Assembly (NCBI RefSeq): GCF_014645815.1
Contig: NZ_BMML01000029.1
Location: 1 to 64,000, forward strand
Direction: 5' to 3'
From: Streptomyces fuscichromogenes
GTDB taxonomy: Bacteria; Actinomycetota; Actinomycetes; Streptomycetales; Streptomycetaceae
DNA length: 64,000 nucleotides
How positions within the stretch are numbered: position 1 is the first letter of the stretch; the number at the start of each line of letters is the position of its first letter. The notes under the pieces are model-generated. The model was not told the DNA's origin. It saw only the letters and a program-made list of their open reading frames with translations, and ran no database searches. Of the stretch, positions 25,698 to 34,389 are shown one piece after another. Both the position numbers and the translations under genes were made by a program.

Positions 25698-26558
25698 ATG
25701 ACGATCCAGAGCCTTGGGTATGTGGGCATCGGTACGCCCGACCCGGATGCATGGGCGCAGTACGCCCGGACAGTGATAGGCCTAGCGGTCGAGCCGGGGG
25801 AGGCGGGCGACTTCGCACGGCATCGCCTGCGGATGGACCAGCACCCGTTCCGGATGTGGCTGACCGATGCCGAGAGCGGTGGAGTCACGGTCATCGGCTG
25901 GGAGGTCCGTGACCCCGCGGCGATCGACGAGATGACCGTCCGGCTCAAGGAGGCCGGGATCGACGTGGCCATCGGCACGGACGAGGAGTGCCGCGACCGC
26001 CAGGTGGCCCGCATGGTGCACTTCACCGGCCCGCTCCGCATACGCACCGAGTTGTTCTGCGGCCGTCGGCTCGCCCCGAGCCAGTTCGTCTCACCGCTGG
26101 GGGTCGACTTCGTGACCGGTGAGCAGGGGCTCGGACACGTGGTGATGAAGACGCCGCACGTGCAGGAAGCGGTCGACTTCTACTGCGAGGTGCTGGGGTT
26201 CCGGCTGAGCGACACGGCCGACTACCCGTGGGGCACCTTCTACTTCCTCGGCTGCAACCCCCGCCACCACAGCATCGCCTTCATCCGCTCGCACAAGAAC
26301 GAGGGCACCCACCACATCCTGTGCGAGGTGACCAGCCCGGAAGAGGTCGGCCGCGCCCTGGACCGCACCCGCGAGCACGACGTCAGGCTCATGGCGACGC
26401 TCGGCAAGCACGCCAACGACGGGATGTTCTCCTTCTACATGACCTCGCCGGCCGGCTTCGGCATCGAGATCGGCACGGGCGGTGTGCAGGTCGACGAGGA
26501 CACCTGGGTCAGCCGTACCTACACCGCCGACATCTGGGGCCACCACCCGGTGGACTGA
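25698..26558 (+). CDS. Extradiol ring-cleavage dioxygenase (VOC family), 286 aa
   Basis: It has two VOC modules. The C-terminal one is catalytic: LGHVVMKTPHVQEAVDFYCEVLGF gives the first His ligand, EGTHHILCEVTSPEEV the second, and SPAGFGIEIGTGG the Glu ligand of the mononuclear iron. It resembles BphC/catechol 2,3-dioxygenase-type enzymes that cleave catechols next to the hydroxyls. ATG 25698 was chosen over an upstream TTG (25662) that would lie within the operator. It starts the plus-strand arm of the catabolic locus. Confidence 0.92.
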   Translation: MTIQSLGYVGIGTPDPDAWAQYARTVIGLAVEPGEAGDFARHRLRMDQHPFRMWLTDAESGGVTVIGWEVRDPAAIDEMTVRLKEAGIDVAIGTDEECRDRQVARMVHFTGPLRIRTELFCGRRLAPSQFVSPLGVDFVTGEQGLGHVVMKTPHVQEAVDFYCEVLGFRLSDTADYPWGTFYFLGCNPRHHSIAFIRSHKNEGTHHILCEVTSPEEVGRALDRTREHDVRLMATLGKHANDGMFSFYMTSPAGFGIEIGTGGVQVDEDTWVSRTYTADIWGHHPVD

Positions 26559-26599
26559 CCGCTCTGCCCCTCCCGTCCTCGACGAAAGCAGCCGCACCC

Positions 26600-28159
26600 A
26601 TGCTCCAGAGCTATCTGCAGGACACCTGGGTCACCCCCACGGCCACACACGCCACGGCCGATGCCGTACGCGACGCGGTCACCGGTGAGACCGTCTGTCA
26701 CGTCTCCTCCGAGGGCCTCGACATCGCGGGCGCGTTCGGGTACGCACGGCGCGACGGCGCGCCCGCTCTGCGCGGCCTCACCTTCCACCAGCGGGCGAGT
26801 CTCCTGGACGCGACCGCGGCGGCTGTCCGTGACCGCCGCGAGGAGCTCTACGCCCTCTCCGCCCGCGCGGGGGCCACCCCGACGGATGCTCGCTACGACG
26901 TCGACGGCGGTATCCGCGTCCTGCGCGACTACGCCGACCGTGCCCGAGCCGAACTGCCGGACGCGTCCCATCTGGTCGAAGGTCCCGCCGAGCGGCTGGG
27001 GCGCGGCCAGGACTTCCTCGGCGTCCATCTCGTCAGCCCGTCGCCGGGCCTGATGCTCCAGGTGAACGCCTTCAACTTCCCTGTCTGGGCCCCACTCGAG
27101 AAGCTCGCGCAGGCGGTGCTCGCCGGAATGCCCAGCGTGGTCAAGGCGGCCACACCCACCGCCTACCTCACCGAACACCTGGTCCGCACAGTGTCCGAGG
27201 CAGGGGTCCTGCCGGCCGGTGCACTGCAGATGATCGTGGGATCGGTGCGGCCGGCGCTCGACCTCCTGCGCGAGCAGGACGTGCTCTCCTTCACCGGCTC
27301 GGCGGCCACCGCCGCGACCTTGCGCACCCACCCCGAACTGGTGGCTCGCTCCGTCCGGTTCAACGCTGAGGCCGATTCGGTCAACGCGATCGTCCTGGCA
27401 CCCGACGTGCCCCCGGGATCGCCGTTGTTCGCGGCCTTTGTGCGCGAGGTCGTCACCGAGATGACGGTCAAGGCGGGGCAGAAGTGCACGGCGATCCGCC
27501 GCGTCCTCGTTCCCCGCGAGCACGAGGGCGCCGCCCTCGACGCGATCGCTTCCGAGCTGGCGGGAGTCATCATCGGCAATCCCGCGTCGGAAGGCGTCGG
27601 GATGGGTGCTGTGGTCAGCCTTGAGCAGCGCGCGGACGTGCGACGGGCGGTACGCACGATCGCACGGTCGGGCCGCATCGTGCACGGCGATCCCGACAAG
27701 GTGCGCGTGGTGGACGCCGATCCCGAGCGCGGTGCCTTCCTGGACACGATCCTCGTCTCCGCCGACCCCGACGCCGCCGCACCGCACGAGGTGGAGCCCT
27801 TCGGACCGGCTGCGACCGTCCTCGCCTACCGCGGCACCCCGCACGCCATGGACCTGCTCGCGCGCGGCCGAGGCAGCCTCGCGGCATCCGTGGTGAGCGA
27901 CGACCTCGCCTGGACCACCGGGTTCCTTCGGAGTGCGGCACCGTGGCACGGGCGACTGCACCTGCTGGACTCGACGAACATGACCCAGACCACAGGGCAC
28001 GGATCACCACTGCCCGCCCTGCGGCACGGGGGTCCCGGCCGTGCCGGCGGGGGATCGGAGATGGCGGGAATCCGCGGCATCCTGGATCTGATGCAGCGTA
28101 CGGCGCTGCAGGTCTCGCCACGGCTGCTTGAGTCGCTCGGCACCACCAGCCTGTCCTGA
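26600..28159 (+). CDS. PaaZ/BoxD-like aldehyde dehydrogenase, 519 aa
   Basis: This NAD(P)-dependent aldehyde dehydrogenase has VNAFNFPVWAPLEKLAQAVLAGMPSVVKAATPTAYLT (cofactor site), FTGSAATAATLR, catalytic Glu in RFNAEADSVNAIVLAPD and nucleophile Cys in TVKAGQKCTAIRRVLVP. This layout matches the ALDH domain of PaaZ and free-standing BoxD (3,4-dehydroadipyl-CoA semialdehyde dehydrogenase); no MaoC-type hydratase domain follows. It would oxidise the semialdehyde made after ring opening. It is 41 nt downstream of the dioxygenase gene and probably in the same transcript. Confidence 0.9.
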   Translation: MLQSYLQDTWVTPTATHATADAVRDAVTGETVCHVSSEGLDIAGAFGYARRDGAPALRGLTFHQRASLLDATAAAVRDRREELYALSARAGATPTDARYDVDGGIRVLRDYADRARAELPDASHLVEGPAERLGRGQDFLGVHLVSPSPGLMLQVNAFNFPVWAPLEKLAQAVLAGMPSVVKAATPTAYLTEHLVRTVSEAGVLPAGALQMIVGSVRPALDLLREQDVLSFTGSAATAATLRTHPELVARSVRFNAEADSVNAIVLAPDVPPGSPLFAAFVREVVTEMTVKAGQKCTAIRRVLVPREHEGAALDAIASELAGVIIGNPASEGVGMGAVVSLEQRADVRRAVRTIARSGRIVHGDPDKVRVVDADPERGAFLDTILVSADPDAAAPHEVEPFGPAATVLAYRGTPHAMDLLARGRGSLAASVVSDDLAWTTGFLRSAAPWHGRLHLLDSTNMTQTTGHGSPLPALRHGGPGRAGGGSEMAGIRGILDLMQRTALQVSPRLLESLGTTSLS

Positions 28160-28329
28160 CCCGCCGACGTGCAGCGACTGCAACGGGAGCAGGGCCTGGC
28201 CGGTTCGCCTCGACGTCACCGGGAAAACCTGTCGCGAGCGCACGGTCATCACGGGATCGCACATCGAGGGCTGGCCACGGCCCGGCCTCCGGGGGCCGAG
28301 CCCACCGGGTCCCCACCGCCGGCCGGCTC

Positions 28330-28353
28330 GACCTTCCAGTCGGGTGGAAGGTC
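28330..28353 (+). promoter_or_regulatory. MerR-type operator
   Basis: GACCTTCCA-N6-TGGAAGGTC is a perfect 9-bp dyad of the MerR/CueR type (ACCTTCC...GGAAGGT). It ends 13 bp before the merR start codon. The usual regulated partner gene is not seen next to it. Confidence 0.75.
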
Positions 28354-28366
28354 TGCCGTCGGGACC

Positions 28367-28684
28367 ATGAGCAGGATGCGCATCTCCCAGCTCGCCGAGC
28401 GTTCCGGCGTACCGGCCACCCCCCTTCGCTTCTACGAAGGTGCCGGACCGCTACCCGCCGACCGGACGCCGTCCGGTCACCGGATCCACGGCGAGGAAGC
28501 GGTCGAGCGGCTGGCCTGCATCGAGGCGGTCAAGCACCTCGGGCTGCCGCTGGAGGAGATCGCCGAACTGCTCGGCGCGTGGGAGGTCGGCGCCTGCGCG
28601 GACGTGAGAGCCGATCTGCGGCCCCGGATCGTCGCCCGCCTGGACGCCATCGAGCGGCGCATCCCATTCGGGGTCACCCCCTGA
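28367..28684 (+). CDS. MerR family regulator, C-terminally truncated, 105 aa
   Basis: The winged HTH is intact: MRISQLAERSGVPATPLRFYEGAGPLPADRTPSGHRIHGEEAVERLACIEAVKHLGLPLEEIAELL. The dimerisation helix then breaks off after ADLRPRIVARLDAIERR. Relatives continue for 25-35 residues and end in a ligand/metal-binding Cys segment, which is missing here. A MerR operator lies directly upstream. The protein may be inactive or a DNA-binding remnant. Downstream sequence is decayed, fitting a deletion. Confidence 0.78.
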   Translation: MSRMRISQLAERSGVPATPLRFYEGAGPLPADRTPSGHRIHGEEAVERLACIEAVKHLGLPLEEIAELLGAWEVGACADVRADLRPRIVARLDAIERRIPFGVTP

Positions 28685-28804
28685 GCCGAGGAGACCTGTC
28701 CTGATCCGGAGCGTCTCTCGACGGGCGGGATCAGTGGCCTGTGTCCGTGAAGACGCCTCGCCCCACTGGCTCTCGGTGGCAAGCCCCTGAGCCCACAGGT
28801 CCTC

Positions 28805-28978
28805 GTCGACGCGTCCTCGGACGAGGTCTACGCCGAGACCGCCGCGGGCGAGCCGGTCGTCCTCACCGACCAGGTGTTCCCCGATCTCTCCCACACCGCC
28901 GTCGACGTCTTCGCCGACAACGGCACCGCCGAACTCAGCCGTTCGGAGGCGTGGTCACTGGCGTCCATCTGGAAGTGA
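28805..28978 (+). pseudogene. C-terminal remnant of a GH32 (levanase/sucrose hydrolase) gene
   Basis: The frame reads VLVDASSDEVYAETAAGEP, VVLTDQVFPDLSHTAVDVFA and DNGTAELSRSEAWSLASIW before a TGA at 28976-28978. This is the beta-sandwich end of glycoside hydrolase family 32 (lhvLVDrSSvEVFggdG..vlTdqvFPd.....v.lfaegG.a.l....v..l.SiW). The catalytic five-blade propeller is gone. The adjacent fructokinase and sugar ABC genes make a former fructan- or sucrose-degrading locus plausible. Confidence 0.6.
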
Positions 28979-29053
28979 CCGCCCTTCCCGGTGGTGCCGG
29001 GTGCTTCGGCGCCCGGCACCACCCGCGGCCGGATGGGCTCGCGTCCGTCGGAG

Positions 29054-30124
29054 TCAGCCCCGGGCCGGCTGCATCGGCTGCGGCGCCGAACCGCCCGTGC
29101 CCGTAAGGCGGTCGCCGTCGGCGAACGCCAGGTCCGTCACCTCCAGGGGCGCCTGGGCAGGCAGCGAGGGGCGGGGCAGGGCCGTGGGCGGGTCGGCGCC
29201 CAGACGCTCACAGGTCAGCGCGGAGACGAGGATCGCGTCGTCCACGGCGATTCGCAGCACGCCCGGGTCGGCCGCGGCCAGCGTCTGCGGGCTGTGCAGT
29301 CCATGGCGAGTGAGCGAGCCGAGCAGTCCCGCGGTGAACGCGTCGCCCGCGCCGACGGTATCGACCACCGCGACCCTCCGGCCGGGACGGCTCAGGCTCC
29401 CCGCAGCAGCATGGAAGACATGGGCGCCGTCGGGGCCGTCGGTGATGACGACGAGGAGCGCTCCGAGCTCCAGCCAGTGGGCGGCGATCTTCTCGATCGA
29501 GGTGTCAGGGTAGAGCCACTCGACGTCCTCGCGGCTGGCCTTGACGAGGTGGGCGGTGCCGACGCTCCGTTCGACGGCCTCCCTGCCACGCTCCGGGGCG
29601 CCGAGGAGGACGGGGCGGACGTTGGGGTCGTAACTGATCACCGTCGCACCCTCGGCGCGCAGGCGCTGGGCCACGGCGTGGATGTGCCGGTCGGCCGGAG
29701 ACGTCCAGGAGGCGACCGAACCGAAGTGCAGTACCGACGTGTCCCGGGGGACGAGGGCAGTCTCCGCCTCGGTCCACTGCCAGTCCGCGGTGGAGTCCAG
29801 GTAGAAGTCGTAACTCGCGCGCCCTTCCGCGTCCGTGGAGACCACGGCGAGCGTGGTCGGCTCCACGGCCGCCGGGGCGTACGCCAGATCGACGCCCTCG
29901 GCGGCGGCGTGTTCGCGCAGCAGCCGGCCGAAGGTGTTGTCGGCCAGCCGCGCCATGAGTGCGGTGCGGTGGCCGAGCCGGGCGAGGCCGATGGCGACGT
30001 TGAAGGGACTGCCGCCGGGCCGGGCGCGGTAGTCGCCGGGCGTGTCGAGCTGGACGAGATCGACGAGGGCTTCGCCGATCACGGTCACGGCAGGGGGCCG
30101 GGCGGCTCGTACGGCTTCAGTCAT
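29054..30124 (-). CDS. PfkB-family carbohydrate kinase, probable fructokinase, 356 aa
   Basis: It phosphorylates a sugar with ATP. PfkB signature 1 is GGSPFNVAIGLARLGHRTALMARLADNTFG (about residues 37-66), and signature 2 with the catalytic Asp is AVVDTVGAGDAFTAGLLGSL. The start MTEAVRAARPPAVTVIGEALVDLV overlaps the lacI stop by 8 nt, so it is the second gene of a lacI-kinase operon. The sugar is inferred to be fructose from the Frc-like transporter and the GH32 remnant nearby. Confidence 0.92.
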   Translation of the reverse strand: MTEAVRAARPPAVTVIGEALVDLVQLDTPGDYRARPGGSPFNVAIGLARLGHRTALMARLADNTFGRLLREHAAAEGVDLAYAPAAVEPTTLAVVSTDAEGRASYDFYLDSTADWQWTEAETALVPRDTSVLHFGSVASWTSPADRHIHAVAQRLRAEGATVISYDPNVRPVLLGAPERGREAVERSVGTAHLVKASREDVEWLYPDTSIEKIAAHWLELGALLVVITDGPDGAHVFHAAAGSLSRPGRRVAVVDTVGAGDAFTAGLLGSLTRHGLHSPQTLAAADPGVLRIAVDDAILVSALTCERLGADPPTALPRPSLPAQAPLEVTDLAFADGDRLTGTGGSAPQPMQPARG

Positions 30125-31175
30125 GGCGGGGTCCTTCGGCTGGGATCTCGCCGGAACCCCGCTCGATCAGCCGGGTCGGCACAGTGACGGTGCGGGTGGG
30201 CGACTCGTCGCCGTCCAGGCGGCGGAAGAGCATCTCGGCGGCGGTCCTGCCGACCTCCTCGACGTTCTGGGCGATGACGGAGATGCCCGGGTTGAGGATG
30301 TCGGCCAAGGGGAAGTCGTCGAAGCCCACGTGGGCGACGGCGTCCTGCAGCCCGAGGGCGCGCAGGGCACGCAGGGCACCTATGGTGACCAGGTTCTGGC
30401 TGGTGAACAGTGCCGTGGGCGGATCCGGCAGCTCCAGCAGCCGCTTGGTGGCGGTCACGGCGGCCTCCTCACTGGCCGGTACGTGCTGCACGATCTCGTC
30501 CTCGTATGTGAGGTGCGCGACCTCCAGCGCGTGCCGGTAGCCGGCGAAGCGCTGGGCGGCGGTCGGGATGGAGGCGCGGTCGCCGAGGTAGGCGATCCGG
30601 CGGTGGCCGGCCTTGAGTAGGTGGTTGACGGCGGTGACGGCGCCCTGCCGGTTGTCGGAGACGACCGCGTCCGCGTCCAGGAGACCGGCCTCGCGGTCGA
30701 CGAAGACCATGCGGGTGCCGGAGCGCTGTTCGCTGATCAGGTAGCTCTGGTCGCGTCCCGCCGGGACGATCACGAGCCCGTCGACCCGGCGGTCGACGAG
30801 CGCTTGGGCCAGCTCCCGTTCACGTGCCGGGTCTTCGTCCACGCTGCCGACCAGCACCAGCACTCCGCGTTCCCGGGCCACGTTCTCCACGGTGCGGGTC
30901 AGCGCGGCCGAGAAGGGGTTCGCGGCGTCCTCGACGAGCATGCCGATGGTGGAGGTACGGCCGTCGCCGCGGCGCAGACTGCTCGCGGTGAGGTTCGGAC
31001 GGTAGCCCAGTTGGTCGGCGGCCTCGCGGACCCGGGCGACGATCGCGGGATCGACGGTGGGGACGCCGTTGAACACGCGCGAGACCGTCTTGATGGCGAC
31101 TCCGGCCAGCGCCGCGACCTCGCGCATGGTGGGGCGGCTGCGGGTGGACCGGGGCGGTGCCTCGCCCTGAGTCAT
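30117..31175 (-). CDS. LacI family transcriptional repressor, 352 aa
   Basis: The N-terminal HTH and hinge helix are RPTMREVAALAGVAIKTVSRVFNGVPTVDPAIVARVREAADQLGYRPNLTASSLR (residues about 15-70). The periplasmic-binding-like effector domain follows, with VDRRVDGLVIVPAG, AYLGDRASIPTAAQRFAGYR and GLQDAVAHVGFDDFPLADILNPGISVI. ATG 31175 has GGAG six bases upstream and is preferred to a TTG at 31187. It is divergent from the sugar ABC operon and likely represses it through the dyad at 31275-31282. Confidence 0.93.
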   Translation of the reverse strand: MTQGEAPPRSTRSRPTMREVAALAGVAIKTVSRVFNGVPTVDPAIVARVREAADQLGYRPNLTASSLRRGDGRTSTIGMLVEDAANPFSAALTRTVENVARERGVLVLVGSVDEDPARERELAQALVDRRVDGLVIVPAGRDQSYLISEQRSGTRMVFVDREAGLLDADAVVSDNRQGAVTAVNHLLKAGHRRIAYLGDRASIPTAAQRFAGYRHALEVAHLTYEDEIVQHVPASEEAAVTATKRLLELPDPPTALFTSQNLVTIGALRALRALGLQDAVAHVGFDDFPLADILNPGISVIAQNVEEVGRTAAEMLFRRLDGDESPTRTVTVPTRLIERGSGEIPAEGPRHD

Positions 31176-31274
31176 CGTTGTCTCCAACCGGATTCGCGTT
31201 ACCTACTCGTTGCTGACGCATGTCTATCAGCGTCTTGACGCACTCGTCCATACAGGCCCAGTATCTCGCCAAGT

Positions 31275-31282
31275 CAACGTTG
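31275..31282. promoter_or_regulatory. Possible LacI operator core
   Basis: CAACGTTG is an 8-bp palindrome with a central CG, the usual core of LacI-family operators. It lies 42 bp before the substrate-binding-protein start and in the divergent spacer with lacI. Confidence 0.45.
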
Positions 31283-31324
31283 TCTCAGCGTCGGCCAAGG
31301 GACGGATCCGAAAGGGATCGAGCC

Positions 31325-32452
31325 ATGAACTTCTCCACAAGTCACCTGCTGAGCCGCCGTGGTCGGCGTACCCGGGCGGCGGCGATCGGCGTCACGGTCT
31401 GCCTCGGCGCCACGCTCGCGGCCTGCGGTTCCTCGAACGGAAGCTCCTCCTCGTCCGCCTCGGGAGGCGGCGGCAAGGTAGGTGTGTCGCTCATCCTCAA
31501 GACGCTCACCAACCCCTACTTCGTGAGCATGGAGAAGGACGCCAAGGCCCAGGCCGCCAAGGACAACGTGGGTCTCACGGTGGCGGCGGGCACCACCGAC
31601 GGCGACACCCAGACCCAGATCACCGCCATCGACAACGCCATATCGCGCGGCGACAAGGGCATCCTGATCACCACGAACGGTGACGCCGTGAACGCCGCCC
31701 TCGGCCGGGCCAAGCAGGCCGGCCTGTTCGTGATCGCCCTGGACACCGCGCCGAACCCGGCCAGCACCGCGGACATCACCTACGCCACCGACAACGAACA
31801 GGCCGGCAAGCTCATCGGCCAGTACGCGGCTGCCGCTTTGGACGGCAAGCCGGCCGTCATCGCCATGCTCGACCTGTTCAACAACCAGGTCGTCTCCGTC
31901 GACATCAACCGCGACCACGGCTTCCTGGAGGGCATGGGCATCGACCCGGGCAGCAAGACAGAGAACGGCAAGGAAGCCAAGTCCGGCAAGTACACCGGCG
32001 GCAAGGGCGGCACGTACAAGGTCGTCTGCCACCAGCCCACCCAGGGCGCCATCGACGGCGGCCGCACCGCCATGGAGAACTGCCTGTCGGCCAACCCGGA
32101 CATCAACGTCGTCTACGCCATCAACGAGCCCGCGGGCGAGGGCGCGTACAAGGCACTGAAGGCGGCCGGCAAGGAGAAGCAGGCCGCGGTCTACGCGATC
32201 GACGGCAGCTGCTCCGGCCTGAAGAACGTGACCAGCGGTGAGTTCGCCGCCGACGCCGTGCAGTACCCGGGCAAGATGGCCGCCCTCGGCGTCAGCTCGA
32301 TCGCGAAGCTGGCCCGCGGCGGCAGCAAGCCCAGCGTGACCAACGGCAAGTCCTTCTACGACACCGGTACCGCCCTCGTCGCCGCCAAGGCTCTGGACGG
32401 CCTGACCGTGCAGTCCCCGTCGCAGGCCGCCTCCGCCTGCTGGGGCAGCTGA
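31325..32452 (+). CDS. frcB: Sugar ABC transporter substrate-binding lipoprotein (FrcB-like), 375 aa
   Basis: A lipoprotein signal peptide (RRGRRTRAAAIGVTVCLGATLAAC) ends in the lipobox LAAC near residue 36, so the mature protein is anchored outside the membrane. A Ser-rich linker is followed by a periplasmic-binding type 1 fold: VGVSLILKTLTNPYFVSMEKDAKAQA, ITAIDNAISRGDKGILITTNG and VVYAINEPAGEGAYKALKAAG. This is the ribose/fructose-type binding protein family. The downstream permease and single-domain ATPase favour an Frc-type fructose system. ATG 31325 gives the signal peptide. Confidence 0.93.
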   Translation: MNFSTSHLLSRRGRRTRAAAIGVTVCLGATLAACGSSNGSSSSSASGGGGKVGVSLILKTLTNPYFVSMEKDAKAQAAKDNVGLTVAAGTTDGDTQTQITAIDNAISRGDKGILITTNGDAVNAALGRAKQAGLFVIALDTAPNPASTADITYATDNEQAGKLIGQYAAAALDGKPAVIAMLDLFNNQVVSVDINRDHGFLEGMGIDPGSKTENGKEAKSGKYTGGKGGTYKVVCHQPTQGAIDGGRTAMENCLSANPDINVVYAINEPAGEGAYKALKAAGKEKQAAVYAIDGSCSGLKNVTSGEFAADAVQYPGKMAALGVSSIAKLARGGSKPSVTNGKSFYDTGTALVAAKALDGLTVQSPSQAASACWGS

Positions 32453-32461
32453 CACCCCGCC

Positions 32462-32506
32462 GGGTGCGGCGCCGCGGACCGTCGTAACGGCGCCGGCGTC
32501 GCACCC
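32462..32506 (+). terminator. Hairpin between SBP and permease genes (possible attenuator)
   Basis: GGGTGCG (32462-32468) pairs with CGCACCC (32500-32506), and GCGCCG inside pairs with CGGCGC (to 32494), with a small bulge. Placed right after the SBP stop, it could stabilise SBP mRNA or reduce downstream expression. Confidence 0.55.
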
Positions 32507-32559
32507 GTACTCCACGAGCCCATGAGCCCGTACCAGGGAAAACACCGGAAGGACCCCCT

Positions 32560-33594
32560 GTGACCACCCACGTGGACAGTCAAGCCACACCGGCACCGGC
32601 GGAGGAGTTCCTCAACAGGCCCGCCACCCCCAGCCAGCGCATCCACTCGGTGCTGCACCGCCAGCCGGCCCTCAGCCCGGCCATCGTCCTGGTGCTCGCA
32701 GCCGTCGTGTTCTCCCTGGTGAACGAACGTTTCTACGCGTTGCAGAACCTTTCGCTGGTCGCCCAGCAGGTGGCCGTCATCGGTTCGCTCGCCGTCGGGC
32801 AGACGGTCATCATCCTCACCGCCGGCATCGATCTGTCGATCGGCGCGGTGATGGTGCTCTCCTCGCTGCTGATGTCGAAGCTCGTCGCGGACAACCACTG
32901 GCCCGGTGTGTTCGCCCTGCTGGCCGGGGCGGTCGTCGCGATAGCCGCCCAGGCGGTCAACGGCCTACTGGTGACCAAGATCAAGCTGCCGCCGTTCATC
33001 GTGACGCTCGGCACGCTCAGCGTCTTCACCGCGATCACCCTCATCTACGCCAAGGGCCAGACCGTCGCCCTCCAGCCGGGCAACATCCTGCTGTGGAGCG
33101 GCCAGACCGTCTCCCTCGGTCAGCTGAACCTGACCTACGGCGTCCTCCTCATGATCGCCCTGTACGCGGTGATCGGCTACGCCCTGCGCTACACCGCCTG
33201 GGGACGCCACCTCTACGCGGTCGGCGACGACATCGAGGCCTCCCGGCTGGCCGGCATCTCCGTCAACCGAGTGCTGCTCAGCGCCTACATGGTGGGCGGC
33301 TTCGCCATCGCCGTGGGCGCCTGGATCCTGGTCGGGCGGGTCGGCGGCGGTGACCCGAACAGCGGTCTCAACGCCAACCTGCAGTCCATCACCGCCGTGG
33401 TGATCGGCGGCACCAGCCTGTTCGGCGGACGCGGTGTGGTCTTCGGGTCGCTGATCGGCGCGCTCATCGTCCAGGTCTTCGTCAACGGCCTCGCGCTGGC
33501 CGGCATCGACCCCAACTACCAAGTCCTCGCAGTCGGCATCCTCGTGATCGCGGCTGTCTCCGTCGACCAGTGGATCCGGAGTGTGAAGTCGTGA
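32560..33594 (+). CDS. frcC: Sugar ABC transporter permease (FrcC/RbsC-like), 344 aa
   Basis: This polytopic membrane protein has about nine hydrophobic stretches between residues 35 and 335. It shows the BPD_transp_2 hallmarks VIILTAGIDLSIGAVMVLSSLLMSKLV and, near the C-terminus, AVVIGGTSLFGGRGVVFGSLIGALIVQVFVNGLALAGIDPNYQ. It forms the membrane channel for the sugar captured by the lipoprotein. GTG 32560 follows GGAAGGAC. The stop overlaps the next GTG by 4 nt, so permease and ATPase are co-translated. Confidence 0.93.
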   Translation: MTTHVDSQATPAPAEEFLNRPATPSQRIHSVLHRQPALSPAIVLVLAAVVFSLVNERFYALQNLSLVAQQVAVIGSLAVGQTVIILTAGIDLSIGAVMVLSSLLMSKLVADNHWPGVFALLAGAVVAIAAQAVNGLLVTKIKLPPFIVTLGTLSVFTAITLIYAKGQTVALQPGNILLWSGQTVSLGQLNLTYGVLLMIALYAVIGYALRYTAWGRHLYAVGDDIEASRLAGISVNRVLLSAYMVGGFAIAVGAWILVGRVGGGDPNSGLNANLQSITAVVIGGTSLFGGRGVVFGSLIGALIVQVFVNGLALAGIDPNYQVLAVGILVIAAVSVDQWIRSVKS

Positions 33595-34373
33595 CGACCG
33601 CCACCGCCCCCGTTCTCGAAGCCAAGGGCCTGGTCAAGCTCTTCGGCAGGGTCGTCGGACTGAACAGCGTCGACCTCACCCTCCGCGCCGGCGAGGTCCT
33701 CGCCGTCATCGGCGACAACGGCGCCGGCAAGTCCACCCTGATCAAGTGCCTGTCCGGGGCCCTCGTCCCCGACCAGGGCAGCATCCTGGTCGACGGCAAG
33801 GAGGTCCACTTCAAACGCCCCCAGGACGCCCGTGACACCGGCATCGAAACCGTCTACCAGACCCTCGCCGTCGCCCCCGCCCTGGACATCGCCAGCAACC
33901 TCTTCCTCGCCCGCGAGATCCGCCGCAAGGGCATCCTCGGCTCGGTGTTCCGCATGCTCGACACCGGCGAGATGAAGAAGCAGGCCGCCGACCACATCAG
34001 ACGGCTCGGCATCGGCACCCTGCAGAACATCAACCAGGCCGTGGAGACCCTCTCCGGCGGCCAGCGCCAGTCCGTGGCCGTCGCCCGCACCGCGGCCTTC
34101 GGCGGCCGGGTCGTGATCCTCGACGAACCCACCGCAGCCCTCGGCGTCCGCGAGACCGGCCAGGTCCTCAAACTCGTCCGCGACCTGCGCGACCAGGGCC
34201 TCGGCGTCATCCTCATCAGCCACAACATGCCCAACGTCTTCGAGGTCGCCGACCGCATCCACATCCAGCGCCTCGGCGCCTGCGCCGGCGTCATCACCCC
34301 CGAGACGCACTCCATGGAGGACGCGGTGGCCATCATGACGGGCGCGAAGAAGCTCGCCCCCGAAGCGAGCTGA
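33591..34373 (+). CDS. frcA: Sugar ABC transporter ATP-binding protein (FrcA-like, single domain), 260 aa
   Basis: One ABC domain powers uptake: Walker A GDNGAGKST near residue 43, Q-loop VYQTLAVAPALD, signature LSGGQRQSVAVARTAAFGG, Walker B VVILDEPTAALGVRETGQV and H-loop LISHNMP. Ribose-type importers have a double-length ATPase of about 500 residues. The single domain here is as in the FrcA fructose importer. GTG 33591 overlaps the permease stop. Confidence 0.93.
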   Translation: MTTATAPVLEAKGLVKLFGRVVGLNSVDLTLRAGEVLAVIGDNGAGKSTLIKCLSGALVPDQGSILVDGKEVHFKRPQDARDTGIETVYQTLAVAPALDIASNLFLAREIRRKGILGSVFRMLDTGEMKKQAADHIRRLGIGTLQNINQAVETLSGGQRQSVAVARTAAFGGRVVILDEPTAALGVRETGQVLKLVRDLRDQGLGVILISHNMPNVFEVADRIHIQRLGACAGVITPETHSMEDAVAIMTGAKKLAPEAS

Positions 34374-34389
34374 AAGGAACGACACGGGA

